Under the pieces are notes generated by a model that was not told where the DNA came from, ran no database searches, and saw nothing but the letters and a program-made list of their open reading frames with translations. From the NCBI GenBank assembly GCA_023135165.1, contig JAGLTS010000030.1, forward strand, positions 1 to 53,488: 53,488 nt of DNA, in the 5' to 3' direction. This document shows positions 43,205-51,265 of this stretch, piece by piece. This stretch comes from Phycisphaerales bacterium (GTDB lineage Bacteria; Planctomycetota; Phycisphaerae; Phycisphaerales; JAGLTS01). A program made the translations under genes and the position numbers. Numbering within the stretch: the stretch's first letter is position 1; the number at the start of each line of letters is the position of its first letter.

Positions 43205-44175
43205 CCGCCGGCCACCTTTCTCATGCGAAACAGCCACGCGCATTGTGCAACCGCCGCCTTCGCAAGGTCAAGGGCGCGACCGACCCTGCCGCCACCTCGG
43301 ATGAGGCCGACGCATCCCGTTCCAACACTGCGGATGCTGATGCCGACGATCATCAGGATATTGGCGATCTGACAGTAGACCCATCCCTTGTGTTTGTAGA
43401 AGAGCCTCAAGAGTGCGCCGTTCACCGCCAGCAGACGTGATCCGGTCGCCTTGCTCGCCGACGCACCGACGAGATGAACGATCTCCGGCTCATGCGCGAA
43501 CCAGATCTCACGCCCCGTCTTCCGCACGCGCCAGCACAGATCGACTTCCTCGGCATACATGAAGAAACGCGGATCAAAGCCGCCCAACTCATCCCAGACC
43601 GATCTGTCGATCATCAGGAAACAGCCGGTGATGATGTCCACCTGCCGATCGTCATCGCGTTGCCACCAGCCCATCGCCTCGCGGTCAAAAAGCCTGCTGC
43701 CCTTCATCACGACGTTGAGCGCCGTAGCCTTGCACAAGAGAGGCCAGAGACCAGGGTCCGCCCAGCAACACGTCGGTTCGAGCGACCCGTCCTTGCGAAC
43801 GGTTCGCCCGCCAACGATCCCTGCGCTCGGCTTGGAGTCGGCAAACGCCCACAGCGTGCCGATCGCATCGTCGAGCACGATCGTGTCGGGGTTGAGCAGC
43901 AGCAGACGCCGACCCGTTGCTTGCCGTGCGGCGAAGTTGTTGCCGCCCGCGAAGCCGAGGTTGTCATCGGGTTCGAGTAGCGTCACCTGCGGGTACTTCT
44001 CGCGAACTATCTCCGCTGAACCGTCACCTGGCGCGTTGTCCACGACGAGGATCTCGCACGCAAGGTCGGTCGGCTGCGCGAAGATGCTGGCGAGGCAGTC
44101 GTCGAGCAGCTCAGGCACCTTGTAGCTCACGATGATGATCGACAGGTCCACATCCATCTTCTTACGCATGCGCAT
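43201..44175 (-). CDS. Glycosyltransferase family 2, with C-terminal membrane region
   Basis: About 324 residues. GT-A motifs: LSIIIVSYKVPELLDDCL, VVDNAPGDGS, NLGFAGGNNFAARQ, LNPDTIVLDD, and FDPRFFMYAEEVDLCWRVRK. A C-terminal stretch of about 60 residues contains a hydrophobic segment (WVYCQIANILMIVGISIRSV) and may bind the membrane. The architecture is that of rhamnosyl- or galactosyl-transferases of O-antigen assembly. Start may be ATG 44175, 44169 or 44157; the region overlaps the end of the ligase-like gene. Confidence 0.83.
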   Translation of the reverse strand: MRMRKKMDVDLSIIIVSYKVPELLDDCLASIFAQPTDLACEILVVDNAPGDGSAEIVREKYPQVTLLEPDDNLGFAGGNNFAARQATGRRLLLLNPDTIVLDDAIGTLWAFADSKPSAGIVGGRTVRKDGSLEPTCCWADPGLWPLLCKATALNVVMKGSRLFDREAMGWWQRDDDRQVDIITGCFLMIDRSVWDELGGFDPRFFMYAEEVDLCWRVRKTGREIWFAHEPEIVHLVGASASKATGSRLLAVNGALLRLFYKHKGWVYCQIANILMIVGISIRSVGTGCVGLIRGGGRVGRALDLAKAAVAQCAWLFRMRKVAGG

Positions 44176-45526
44176 CGCCGGTCGAAGCGATTGTGCTCCC
44201 CTTCGGGTCACGGCCAAACGGAGGTCGGGGGGTAACCTGCATTCCTTCCGCGATCGACCCGATCATGCCGAGCACGCCGAACCACAGGACGTTGATCTGT
44301 CCGAACTGCGCCAGGCCGATGAAACTGGCGCAGAAGGCGAAGAGCGCGCAGCCGATTCCCCAGAAGAGCGCCTGATCCCGGCGAAGCAGCGGCAATCGCA
44401 TGACGCGCGAGATCGTTCGGAAACCAACGAAGATGACGGCAACAAAGAGCAACAGCCCGATCAGGCCGCCGTTGATCCCCTCCGTCACCCATTGGTTGGC
44501 GGGGTCGCCACCGATACTCCATGTGTTGACGATATCCGGGCTGGCGCCGATCAGCGCCCAGTCACTGAAGTGATACCAGTACTCCTTGATGAGCTGGGCG
44601 CGATGGAAGCCGCTGCCGCCGACGATGTCCGACGCTTTGACGATGAAGCCCCACCACTTCCCGCCTGGGTAGAAAAGGTGATACGACGTGAGGAACACAA
44701 GCGTCCCCCAGACGATCCACTTCACCGCCGGTCGGTAGTAGAAAAGCGCGATGGCGATGACGGTCAGCCCCAGCGTACTGAGCGGTGTGCCTGAGTTGGA
44801 GAGCATGACGCAGATGACCGCCGCGGCGCAGCCGAGCAGCCCGACCTTCGCCGCCATTCCGACACGCGATCGCCACAACGCCCAGCAGAGCGCAGCACTG
44901 ATGCACATGAAGTTGCCAAACGCGATCGCCTGGGGAAAGACGCCGTACACGCGGGTCTTGTCTTCTCGCAGGTGGGCAGCAGCGTCGATGGAGTGGTAGA
45001 GGATCGCGGCAGGCCGGCGGTGTGTGACGAATTCCACAATCCCGAGCGGGACCGAGATGATGACGCACACGGCGATCGTCTGGAGGGCGACATAGAGCTG
45101 CGACCGCGTCTGGATCGTCAGCCGAGCAAGGAAGTACATCCCGTAGATCTCGTACAGCACCCCGAGCTGCTGGACGAACATCCCCATCTCCGGTGAGCGC
45201 ACCATCGACATGACGGCGAGGTTCGCGCCCCAGAGCAGAACCAGCGCGTCGAGCGGAACGAACTTCGCGCGTTTCGCCGCCTCACCGAGCAGCGCGCGGA
45301 TCAGCCCGACGAGCACCACGACACGGGCAGGAGGGAAGTCAAACCCAGCGATGATAATGACTTCCGTCGAAGGCACGAGGCACGCGGCGAGGAAGTACGG
45401 CGTGATGACCAAGTGCCGGGGCACCAGCGCGGTGAGCCCGCCCAGAAGCAGCAGGACAACCAGGGTTGTGGGGCTGACCTCAAACAATCTTCTGCGATGC
45501 TCCACCGATGCCGTGCGGGCCGACAT
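44162..45526 (-). CDS. O-antigen ligase/polymerase family membrane protein
   Basis: 454 residues with about eleven membrane segments (TTLVVLLLLGGLTALVP, AAVICVMLSNSGTPLSTLGL, PAVKWIVWGTLVFLTSYHLF). The long periplasmic loop carries WYHFSDWALIGASPDIVNTW and NQWVTEGINGGLIG, which fits the Wzy_C domain of ligases and Wzy-like polymerases. It joins lipid-linked repeat units or passes the finished glycan to an acceptor. Polymerase versus ligase cannot be decided from sequence. A copy of a 22-base dispersed repeat lies inside its 3' end (44195-44216), giving the residues GRDPKGS. Confidence 0.83.
   Translation of the reverse strand: MSARTASVEHRRRLFEVSPTTLVVLLLLGGLTALVPRHLVITPYFLAACLVPSTEVIIIAGFDFPPARVVVLVGLIRALLGEAAKRAKFVPLDALVLLWGANLAVMSMVRSPEMGMFVQQLGVLYEIYGMYFLARLTIQTRSQLYVALQTIAVCVIISVPLGIVEFVTHRRPAAILYHSIDAAAHLREDKTRVYGVFPQAIAFGNFMCISAALCWALWRSRVGMAAKVGLLGCAAAVICVMLSNSGTPLSTLGLTVIAIALFYYRPAVKWIVWGTLVFLTSYHLFYPGGKWWGFIVKASDIVGGSGFHRAQLIKEYWYHFSDWALIGASPDIVNTWSIGGDPANQWVTEGINGGLIGLLLFVAVIFVGFRTISRVMRLPLLRRDQALFWGIGCALFAFCASFIGLAQFGQINVLWFGVLGMIGSIAEGMQVTPRPPFGRDPKGSTIASTGDAHA
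44195..44216. repeat. 22-base dispersed repeat, copy 2
   Basis: Differs from 6709-6730 at one base (A for G at position 16). Lies inside the 3' end of the O-antigen ligase-like gene, whereas the other copy is in the ruvC-ruvB gap. Confidence 0.45.
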
Positions 45527-45613
45527 GCCCGAAGGCGGGAACTGGGACCTGACTCCGACTTATCGGCCGAATCACCCGCTCGGTTCGCCGATCCGCGCCG
45601 GTTTGTGCGTGAT

Positions 45614-46312
45614 TCAGTCGCGCAGGCGGTAGCGGACGATGCACCAGATCGCACGGAAGCCGTCGCGCAGCCCGATCTTCTTGCCATCGGCATACGTTCG
45701 GCCGCGGTAAGCGACGGGGATCTCTTCGATCCTCGCCCCCAGCCGGACCATCTTCGCGACGACCTCCGGCTCGAAGCCGAATCGCTTTTCCCGCAACGTG
45801 ATACGATGCAAAAGCTCGGCGCGGAAGACCTTGTAGCAGCACTCGATGTCGGTCAGCCGCCTGCCGGTCACGATGTTGCTGAGCACCGTGATGACGCGGT
45901 TGGCAAGCGCCTGGACGGGCCGAAGCGCCCGGCGCGCCTCGCCGTGGAAGCGTGTTCCGATGACGACATCCGCACGGCCGTCGAGAATCGGAGCGAGGAG
46001 CCGGTTGTAGTCCTGTGGGTCGTATTCGAGATCCGCATCCTGGATCAGGACCAGATCGCCCGTCGCGGCGTCGAATCCGCTGTGCAGCGCGCCGCCTTTG
46101 CCGACGTTGTGGTCGTGATAGACGATCCGTAGTGAGGGGTTCTGCTCCGCCAGACGTGCGAGGATGTCGCGCGTCCCGTCGGATGAGGCGTCATCGACGA
46201 GGACGATTTCGAGCGTCACACTGGCGGGCACGGGCGCGTCGCGGACGCGCTCAACGAGCGCTGCGAGCGTCGCTTCCTCGTTGAAGACAGGGATGATGAC
46301 GGAGAGAAGCAT
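45614..46312 (-). CDS. Glycosyltransferase family 2, DPM1/undecaprenyl-phosphate sugar type
   Basis: 232 residues. Motifs: MLLSVIIPVFNEEATLAALV, LVDDASSDGTRDIL, VGKGGALHSGFDAATGDLVL, IQDADLEYDPQDYNRLL and GTRFHGEARR. No C-terminal membrane helices. This subgroup makes polyprenyl-phosphate sugars such as dolichyl- or undecaprenyl-phosphate mannose or glucosamine, so it may supply lipid-linked donor sugars to the operon. First gene of the glycan operon; 87 bases separate it from the ligase-like gene. The 150 bases upstream of it (46313-46462) hold no gene. Confidence 0.85.
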   Translation of the reverse strand: MLLSVIIPVFNEEATLAALVERVRDAPVPASVTLEIVLVDDASSDGTRDILARLAEQNPSLRIVYHDHNVGKGGALHSGFDAATGDLVLIQDADLEYDPQDYNRLLAPILDGRADVVIGTRFHGEARRALRPVQALANRVITVLSNIVTGRRLTDIECCYKVFRAELLHRITLREKRFGFEPEVVAKMVRLGARIEEIPVAYRGRTYADGKKIGLRDGFRAIWCIVRYRLRD

Positions 46313-46462
46313 CGGCGAGAATGATAGGAAGAAACGCGAGATGCGGGCGAGAGATCAAGAACAGAGCCGCGTCGTGTTGACGCGGTGCGGCACAAGCCGC
46401 TTGTTCCTGGTGCTGTCAGCCCTCTCCGGTTGCGTCATGCGAGCGGGTGCGAATCGTGTGGG

Positions 46463-48295
46463 TCAGGAGGGGACGCAGCCGTAGTCGGCGAGAAGGATGC
46501 CGAGATCGTTCTGATCTGTATCGCCGTCGCCGTCCAGATCGCCGCCGTCGTACACCCCGTAGGCGGCGAGAAGCATGCCGAGGTCGGCTTGGTCGGTGTC
46601 GCCATCGCCATCAAGATCGCCGGGGCAGGCAGTGTCAACCTGGAACTCATACGCGCCCATGTCGACGATCTCATCGTGGCCGTTGCCCGGCACGCCTGTG
46701 TCAGCGGTGTCGGGGTCGTCGACAAAGCGGGGGTTGCCATCGAGATCAAACGGCAGCGGCTCCGTCGTGTCGCCATCACCATCGAGATCGAGGTCATCGT
46801 CCGGGACCGCCACGTTGTCCGCCGCGTCGATGCAGGGCGAGCCGGGCAAGATCCGATAGTCGTTGTCCTCCCACGTCGCCGGATCGTCATCCGGCCCGTC
46901 CGGGTCTACGAAGAGCGGATCGGCGTCGATGTTGCCCGCACCCTCCCAGCCGCCCTGGATGTCGCAGAATTCGAGAGCAGCATCCGCATTGTCCAGGAAC
47001 ACCTGCTCCGGCACGTTCGCCCAGAGCACGGAGTTTTCTATTTCCACCGACACACCGTCCCAGCAGTACAAGCCCCCGCCGACGCGCGCCGCGGTGTTGC
47101 CGACGATCGTGCAGTTGGTGAAGGAATGGCTGCCATTGGCGTAGCTGTAGTACACGCCGCCGCCGTCGATGGCGGTATTGTTGCTGATCGTGCAGTTCGT
47201 GTGCGTGGCGCCGGTGCACGTACTATAGCTGATTCCGCCGCCTTGATCGATCGCTCGATTGCCGCTGATCGTGCAACCAATGAAAGTGGGTACGGCATCG
47301 CGGTAGGTAAAGACGCCGCCACCAAACATAGCTGTATTGCCACTGATCGTGCAGTTGACGAAAGTGGGCGTCGTACCGCTATCGCAGCATACGCCCCCAC
47401 CCCATACCGCCGCCAGGTTCCCAGTGATCGAGCAGTTGATGAGCATCGGGCTGCCCGAATTGCATGCAACGCCGCCACCGCCGCCGGCAACAGAGTAGTT
47501 GCCATCGATCGTACAGTTGGTGAACGTAACATCGCCCCCCAACACTGCGCCGCCGGCGTAGTTCGCGATGTTGCCGCTGATGACACAGTTGTCGACCGTG
47601 GCGAAGCCACTGCCGCGGAAGTAGATGCCGCCGCCCCCGCCGGCGGAGTTTCCTGTGATGGTGCAGTCGCGTATCTCGGCGGAGTCGCAGGCACTGTAGT
47701 AGATGCCGCCACCGTAGTAGCCTGCGTGGTTGCCGCTGATTGTGCAGTCAACGAGTGTCGCATCGCTAACAAAACCGTAGACGCCTCCACCGCGGCCGTC
47801 CGTGGTGTTGCCAGTGATCGTGCAGTCCTCGAACCTCGGGCTGCTGTAGGGGAACAAGAGGACGGCGCCGCCCCAGCCGGTCGCCCTGTTGTCGCTCAAC
47901 ATGCAATTCGTGAACGTTGGGCTGCTGGTGTAGCAGTAAACGGCGCCACCCTCCTCAGTGAAGCCGTGCATGATCGTCAATCCCTCGACGATGGAGTCGG
48001 GCCCCTCGCTGCTTTGGAAGATGAAGCCGCGGCCTTCGTTTTCGCAATCGATGATGCATTGGGCCGGGTCGCCCGAGGCGCTGCGGACGGTGATCGCCTT
48101 ACCGAGAAAGTCGAGGTCCTTGTTGCCGGTCCCGGTGTACGTGCTGTCGACGATCTCGACGATGTCACCGGCGACCGCGGCGTCGATTGCTTCTTGAATC
48201 GTGCCATACTCGGCCGGTACATGCAGCGTGTCCGCGGCAGCAGAGAGCGGAATGAACAGAACAGCAACAATGTGGAACAAGAAATGCAGTCGCAT
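46463..48295 (-). CDS. Secreted right-handed beta-helix protein with dockerin-like tail (paralogue 1)
   Basis: 610 residues from ATG 48295 (MRLHFLFHIVAVLFIPLSAA, signal peptide), with GGAGACG upstream; a longer open frame lies in the neighbouring gene and is not used. After DTLHVPAEYGTIQEAIDA comes a pectate-lyase-like right-handed helix of about a dozen coils built on TNCTISGNxAxxGGGVY. These coils carry the FxNCxxxGN and GGG patterns seen in Pmp-like proteins of the PVC group. Then the DPLFVDPDGPDDDP block and an IVDMGAYEFQ segment, and finally two dockerin-like repeats. The fold suits binding or degrading polysaccharide; no catalytic residues identified. The gene follows a paralogue by 25 bases. 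Confidence 0.83.
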   Translation of the reverse strand: MRLHFLFHIVAVLFIPLSAAADTLHVPAEYGTIQEAIDAAVAGDIVEIVDSTYTGTGNKDLDFLGKAITVRSASGDPAQCIIDCENEGRGFIFQSSEGPDSIVEGLTIMHGFTEEGGAVYCYTSSPTFTNCMLSDNRATGWGGAVLLFPYSSPRFEDCTITGNTTDGRGGGVYGFVSDATLVDCTISGNHAGYYGGGIYYSACDSAEIRDCTITGNSAGGGGGIYFRGSGFATVDNCVISGNIANYAGGAVLGGDVTFTNCTIDGNYSVAGGGGGVACNSGSPMLINCSITGNLAAVWGGGVCCDSGTTPTFVNCTISGNTAMFGGGVFTYRDAVPTFIGCTISGNRAIDQGGGISYSTCTGATHTNCTISNNTAIDGGGVYYSYANGSHSFTNCTIVGNTAARVGGGLYCWDGVSVEIENSVLWANVPEQVFLDNADAALEFCDIQGGWEGAGNIDADPLFVDPDGPDDDPATWEDNDYRILPGSPCIDAADNVAVPDDDLDLDGDGDTTEPLPFDLDGNPRFVDDPDTADTGVPGNGHDEIVDMGAYEFQVDTACPGDLDGDGDTDQADLGMLLAAYGVYDGGDLDGDGDTDQNDLGILLADYGCVPS

Positions 48296-48320
48296 GTCGC
48301 GTCTCCGAGTGGTTGATCTA

Positions 48321-49754
48321 TCAGCCGCAATCCCAATCGGCGAGGAGTATGCCGAGGTCGTTCTGATCGGTATCGCCGTCGCCGTCCAGGTCGCCGCCGT
48401 CGTCCAGGCCGTAGGAACCGAGCAGGATGCCGAGATCCGCCTGGTCGGTGTCGCCATCGCCGTCGAGATCGCCGGCGCACGGTGAGGCGCCTTGGAACTC
48501 GTAGGCGCCCATATCGACGATCGGCGCCGCGCCGTTGCCCGTGTCCGCCGTGCCGGGATCGTCAACGAAGCGAGCATTCCCGTCGAGGTCGAACGGCAGA
48601 GGCTCGGTTTCGTCTCCGTCATCATCAACATCGAACGTGTCGGCAGGAACCGCGGCATTGTCCGCCGCGTCAATGCAGGGCGAGCCGGGCCCGAGGCGAT
48701 AGTCGTTGTCTTGCCACGTGTCCGGATCGTCATCCGGGCCGTCGGGGTCAGCAAAGAGCGGATCGGCGTCGATGTTGCCCACACCGGCCCAGCCGCCTTG
48801 CACATCGCAGTAGGAAAGCTCAGCGTCCCCTCCATCGAGAAACACCTGCTCCGGCGAGTTCCCCCAGAGCACCAAGTTGTGCATTTCCACTGTATTGCCG
48901 CCACAGTACACGCCTCCCCCGTTGTCCGAGGCGGTGTTGCCGCTGAGCGTACAATTCGTCAGTGTCGGCGATCCGTAATACACGAAGATGGCGGCGCCTT
49001 CGTCAGCACTGTTGCCGCTGAGGGTACAGTTCGTGAAAGTCGGCGATCCAGTATGAACGAAGACGCCCCCGCCGTCATCACCGTCGTTGCCGATGATCGT
49101 GCAGTTGATGAACGTCGGGCTGGAGTCATAGCATGCCACTCCACCACCGTCCCCCCCGGAATTGCCGCTGATCGCGCAATCGATGAGCGTGGGGTTGCAG
49201 TTGTAGTACAGGATCATGCCGCCGCCATAAAGGTCTGAGTAGTTGTCGCGAATGCTGCACTTGATGAAGGTGGGACTGCTGTCGGCAAAGCAGTAGACAC
49301 CGGCGCCGGCGCCGCCGTGTGTGTAGCATTCGCTGATGATGCAGTTCCTGAGCGTCGGGCTGCTGAAAATGCAATAGAGGCCGGCCCCGATCGATGGGCC
49401 AAAGCCCCTGGTGATCGTCAAGCCCTCGACGACGGAGTCGGGCCCCTCGCCGCTTCGAAAGTTGAAGCCGCGCCAGCCCGACTCGCAATCAATGATGCAC
49501 AGATTCGGGTCGCCCGAGGCGCTGCGGACTGTGACTGCTCTGCCGCCGAAATCGAGTTCCCTGTTGCCCTCGCCCGTATAGGTGCCATCCGCGATCTCGA
49601 TGATATCGCCTGCTGTCGATGCGTCGATCGCCGCCTGGATCGTGGGGTACTCACTTGGCACGTGCAGCGTGTCGGCTGCGGTGATATTCGCAGTCAACGC
49701 ACAAAACGCCAGCGCCAGCACCGTACGGGCCTTTATTCCCCAGTTCTGTAGCAT
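48321..49754 (-). CDS. Secreted right-handed beta-helix protein with dockerin-like tail (paralogue 2)
   Basis: 477 residues from ATG 49754 (MLQNWGIKARTVLALAFCAL), with GAGAGGAT upstream; a longer start exists but lacks a site. Same plan as the next gene: DTLHVPSEYPTIQAAIDAST, a helix of about eight coils (SPTFTNCTLSGNSADEGAAI type), the block DADPLFADPDGPDDDPDTW, IVDMGAYEFQ, and two dockerin-like repeats ending LLADWDCG. It is shorter by about 130 residues because it has fewer coils. The two genes arose by tandem duplication with coil loss or gain. Confidence 0.83.
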   Translation of the reverse strand: MLQNWGIKARTVLALAFCALTANITAADTLHVPSEYPTIQAAIDASTAGDIIEIADGTYTGEGNRELDFGGRAVTVRSASGDPNLCIIDCESGWRGFNFRSGEGPDSVVEGLTITRGFGPSIGAGLYCIFSSPTLRNCIISECYTHGGAGAGVYCFADSSPTFIKCSIRDNYSDLYGGGMILYYNCNPTLIDCAISGNSGGDGGGVACYDSSPTFINCTIIGNDGDDGGGVFVHTGSPTFTNCTLSGNSADEGAAIFVYYGSPTLTNCTLSGNTASDNGGGVYCGGNTVEMHNLVLWGNSPEQVFLDGGDAELSYCDVQGGWAGVGNIDADPLFADPDGPDDDPDTWQDNDYRLGPGSPCIDAADNAAVPADTFDVDDDGDETEPLPFDLDGNARFVDDPGTADTGNGAAPIVDMGAYEFQGASPCAGDLDGDGDTDQADLGILLGSYGLDDGGDLDGDGDTDQNDLGILLADWDCG

Positions 49755-50125
49755 CGCTCGTATCCTCTCTCGCCATCCCGCGGTCGCCGACTGTGCCCCG
49801 AGCAAGTTGACGGCTGCTGCGAACTTCAGATCTCTCTTCCAGTCTGAATCTGGCGCTGCCTTCGATCAAGTGAAAACCGACCCGTTTGGGCAGATTGTTC
49901 ATAATGCCGCGACCGTTGATCGCGGTGAGAATTTCCGGGGCGGTGGACGACACCCTGCGCGGTGAACATTCGTGACGGGCCAACTTGTCGCCGCGGGCCG
50001 CCAAGACCTTCGTATCTTCGCATGGTTAGGGAAGCGGCCTCAGACATGCCTAGGGCCATGTGATCCCCCACGAATTCCCCTCACCTCGATCCTCTCCCCA
50101 GGGAGAGGAAGCAAGGCGCGCGAAC
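49755..50125. promoter_or_regulatory. 371-base intergenic region upstream of the beta-helix pair
   Basis: No gene is seen. It should hold the promoter of the beta-helix genes. An inverted repeat CCGCGA/TCGCGG lies at 49907-49912 and 49920-49925. A perfect 8-base-stem hairpin lies at 50091-50108 and is listed separately. Confidence 0.35.
50091..50108. repeat. CCTCTCCC-CA-GGGAGAGG palindromic element
   Basis: Two perfect 8-base arms around CA, 18 bases before the stop end of the GT4 gene at 50126. Short CCTCTCCC/GGGAGAGG palindromes are common as intergenic elements in many high-GC genomes. On the minus strand it sits just after that gene and could help end its transcript, though no T-run follows. 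Confidence 0.5.
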
Positions 50126-51265
50126 CTACACGCGGGGGCAGGTCGCATCGAAGTCGGTGGGCGTTCCCGATAGCGTAGCTTCCAGGGCGTCGCACGCGCG
50201 GTCCCAGCGGAACAGCTCGGCCCGTCGCCGCGCCGCTTCGCTCCTCGCAGGCCAGCCGGCCCGGTCGTTCAGAATCTCGACGATCGCATCCGCCATCGCG
50301 CCGGCATCGCCCGTCGGAACGAGTCTCCCGCCGCCGCATCCCTGCACGATGTCCACCGTCCCGTCGCAGGCGGTGCTGACGACAGGTGTCCCGCACGCCA
50401 TCGCCTCAAGGATCGGCAGGCCGAACCCCTCCGAATCGCTCCCGAGCACCCACACATCTGCTGCCCGATACAGCCCGGGAATCTGCGACTGCTTCGGCTG
50501 ATGCACGTGCTCGCCGCCGGGTGGATATGCCATACGATCATCCGGCCGATACTGGCCGAACGTCTTGACCCTCACGTCGGGCAATCTGTCCCGCACGCGC
50601 TCGATCGCATCCGCGATGAGATCCGACCGTTTCCACGGCGCCCAACTGTACGTGTAGCCGATCACCGGCGGATCGCTCATCTCACGCTGTGGGGCATTGA
50701 ACTGATCGAGATCGACGCCGTTGTGCAGCAGCACAGCCGAGTCACCATCGAACTCATCCGCCGCGAGCCGTTTCAGCCAGCGCGCGACGACGAGCTTGCG
50801 CATCGGCAGCCGCCAACTGTCGCGCATGCGAGCAAGAGCTTGCGCATCGCAGTCCCACGTCTCGTAGTGCTGGATCAGGTAGAACGGCTTTCCTTTCGAT
50901 GACGGGTAATCAGCGATCCAATACGCGGTCTCCCAGTACGTGGCGACGATCGCATCGCCGTCCGGGACATCACGAAGGTCAATCGGCGTCAACCCGCCGG
51001 CGACGGCCGATTCGCCCGCCCGATCAACGCGCACCGGATGCAATACGTGCTCGATCCCCTGGAAGTGGCCCCGCGCCGCCAGAATGCGCGACCGGTACGC
51101 CGACCTGGCCCGCGACGCCCACGATCTGGGATGCCACGTGATCGGCCGCTGCGGATACGCCACTGTGACAGCGTGCCCGCGCTGTGTGAGCAGCCTCGCA
51201 TATGTCGCCACGACCTTCACACCACCGCTCAGATCAACCGCAGGCAGGACGAACGTGATGCGCAT
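50126..51265 (-). CDS. Glycosyltransferase family 4
   Basis: 379 residues from ATG 51265 (MRITFVLPAVDLSGGVKVVA), which shares one base with the stop of the preceding gene (TGATG). GT-B features: SGGVKVVATYARLLTQRGHA acceptor loop, LLHNGVDLDQFNAP, VIGYTYSWAPWKRSDLIADA, and DVWVLGSDSEGFGLPILEAM with the two glutamates of the GT4 signature, followed by ACGTPVVSTACDGTVDIV. Donor unknown. Confidence 0.88.
   Translation of the reverse strand: MRITFVLPAVDLSGGVKVVATYARLLTQRGHAVTVAYPQRPITWHPRSWASRARSAYRSRILAARGHFQGIEHVLHPVRVDRAGESAVAGGLTPIDLRDVPDGDAIVATYWETAYWIADYPSSKGKPFYLIQHYETWDCDAQALARMRDSWRLPMRKLVVARWLKRLAADEFDGDSAVLLHNGVDLDQFNAPQREMSDPPVIGYTYSWAPWKRSDLIADAIERVRDRLPDVRVKTFGQYRPDDRMAYPPGGEHVHQPKQSQIPGLYRAADVWVLGSDSEGFGLPILEAMACGTPVVSTACDGTVDIVQGCGGGRLVPTGDAGAMADAIVEILNDRAGWPARSEAARRRAELFRWDRACDALEATLSGTPTDFDATCPRV

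Noticed and set aside
46385..48316. 643-codon plus-strand frame with Val/Ala-rich repeats
   Set aside because: It is the antisense reading of the regular beta-helix and dockerin-like repeats; periodic codons keep the frame open.
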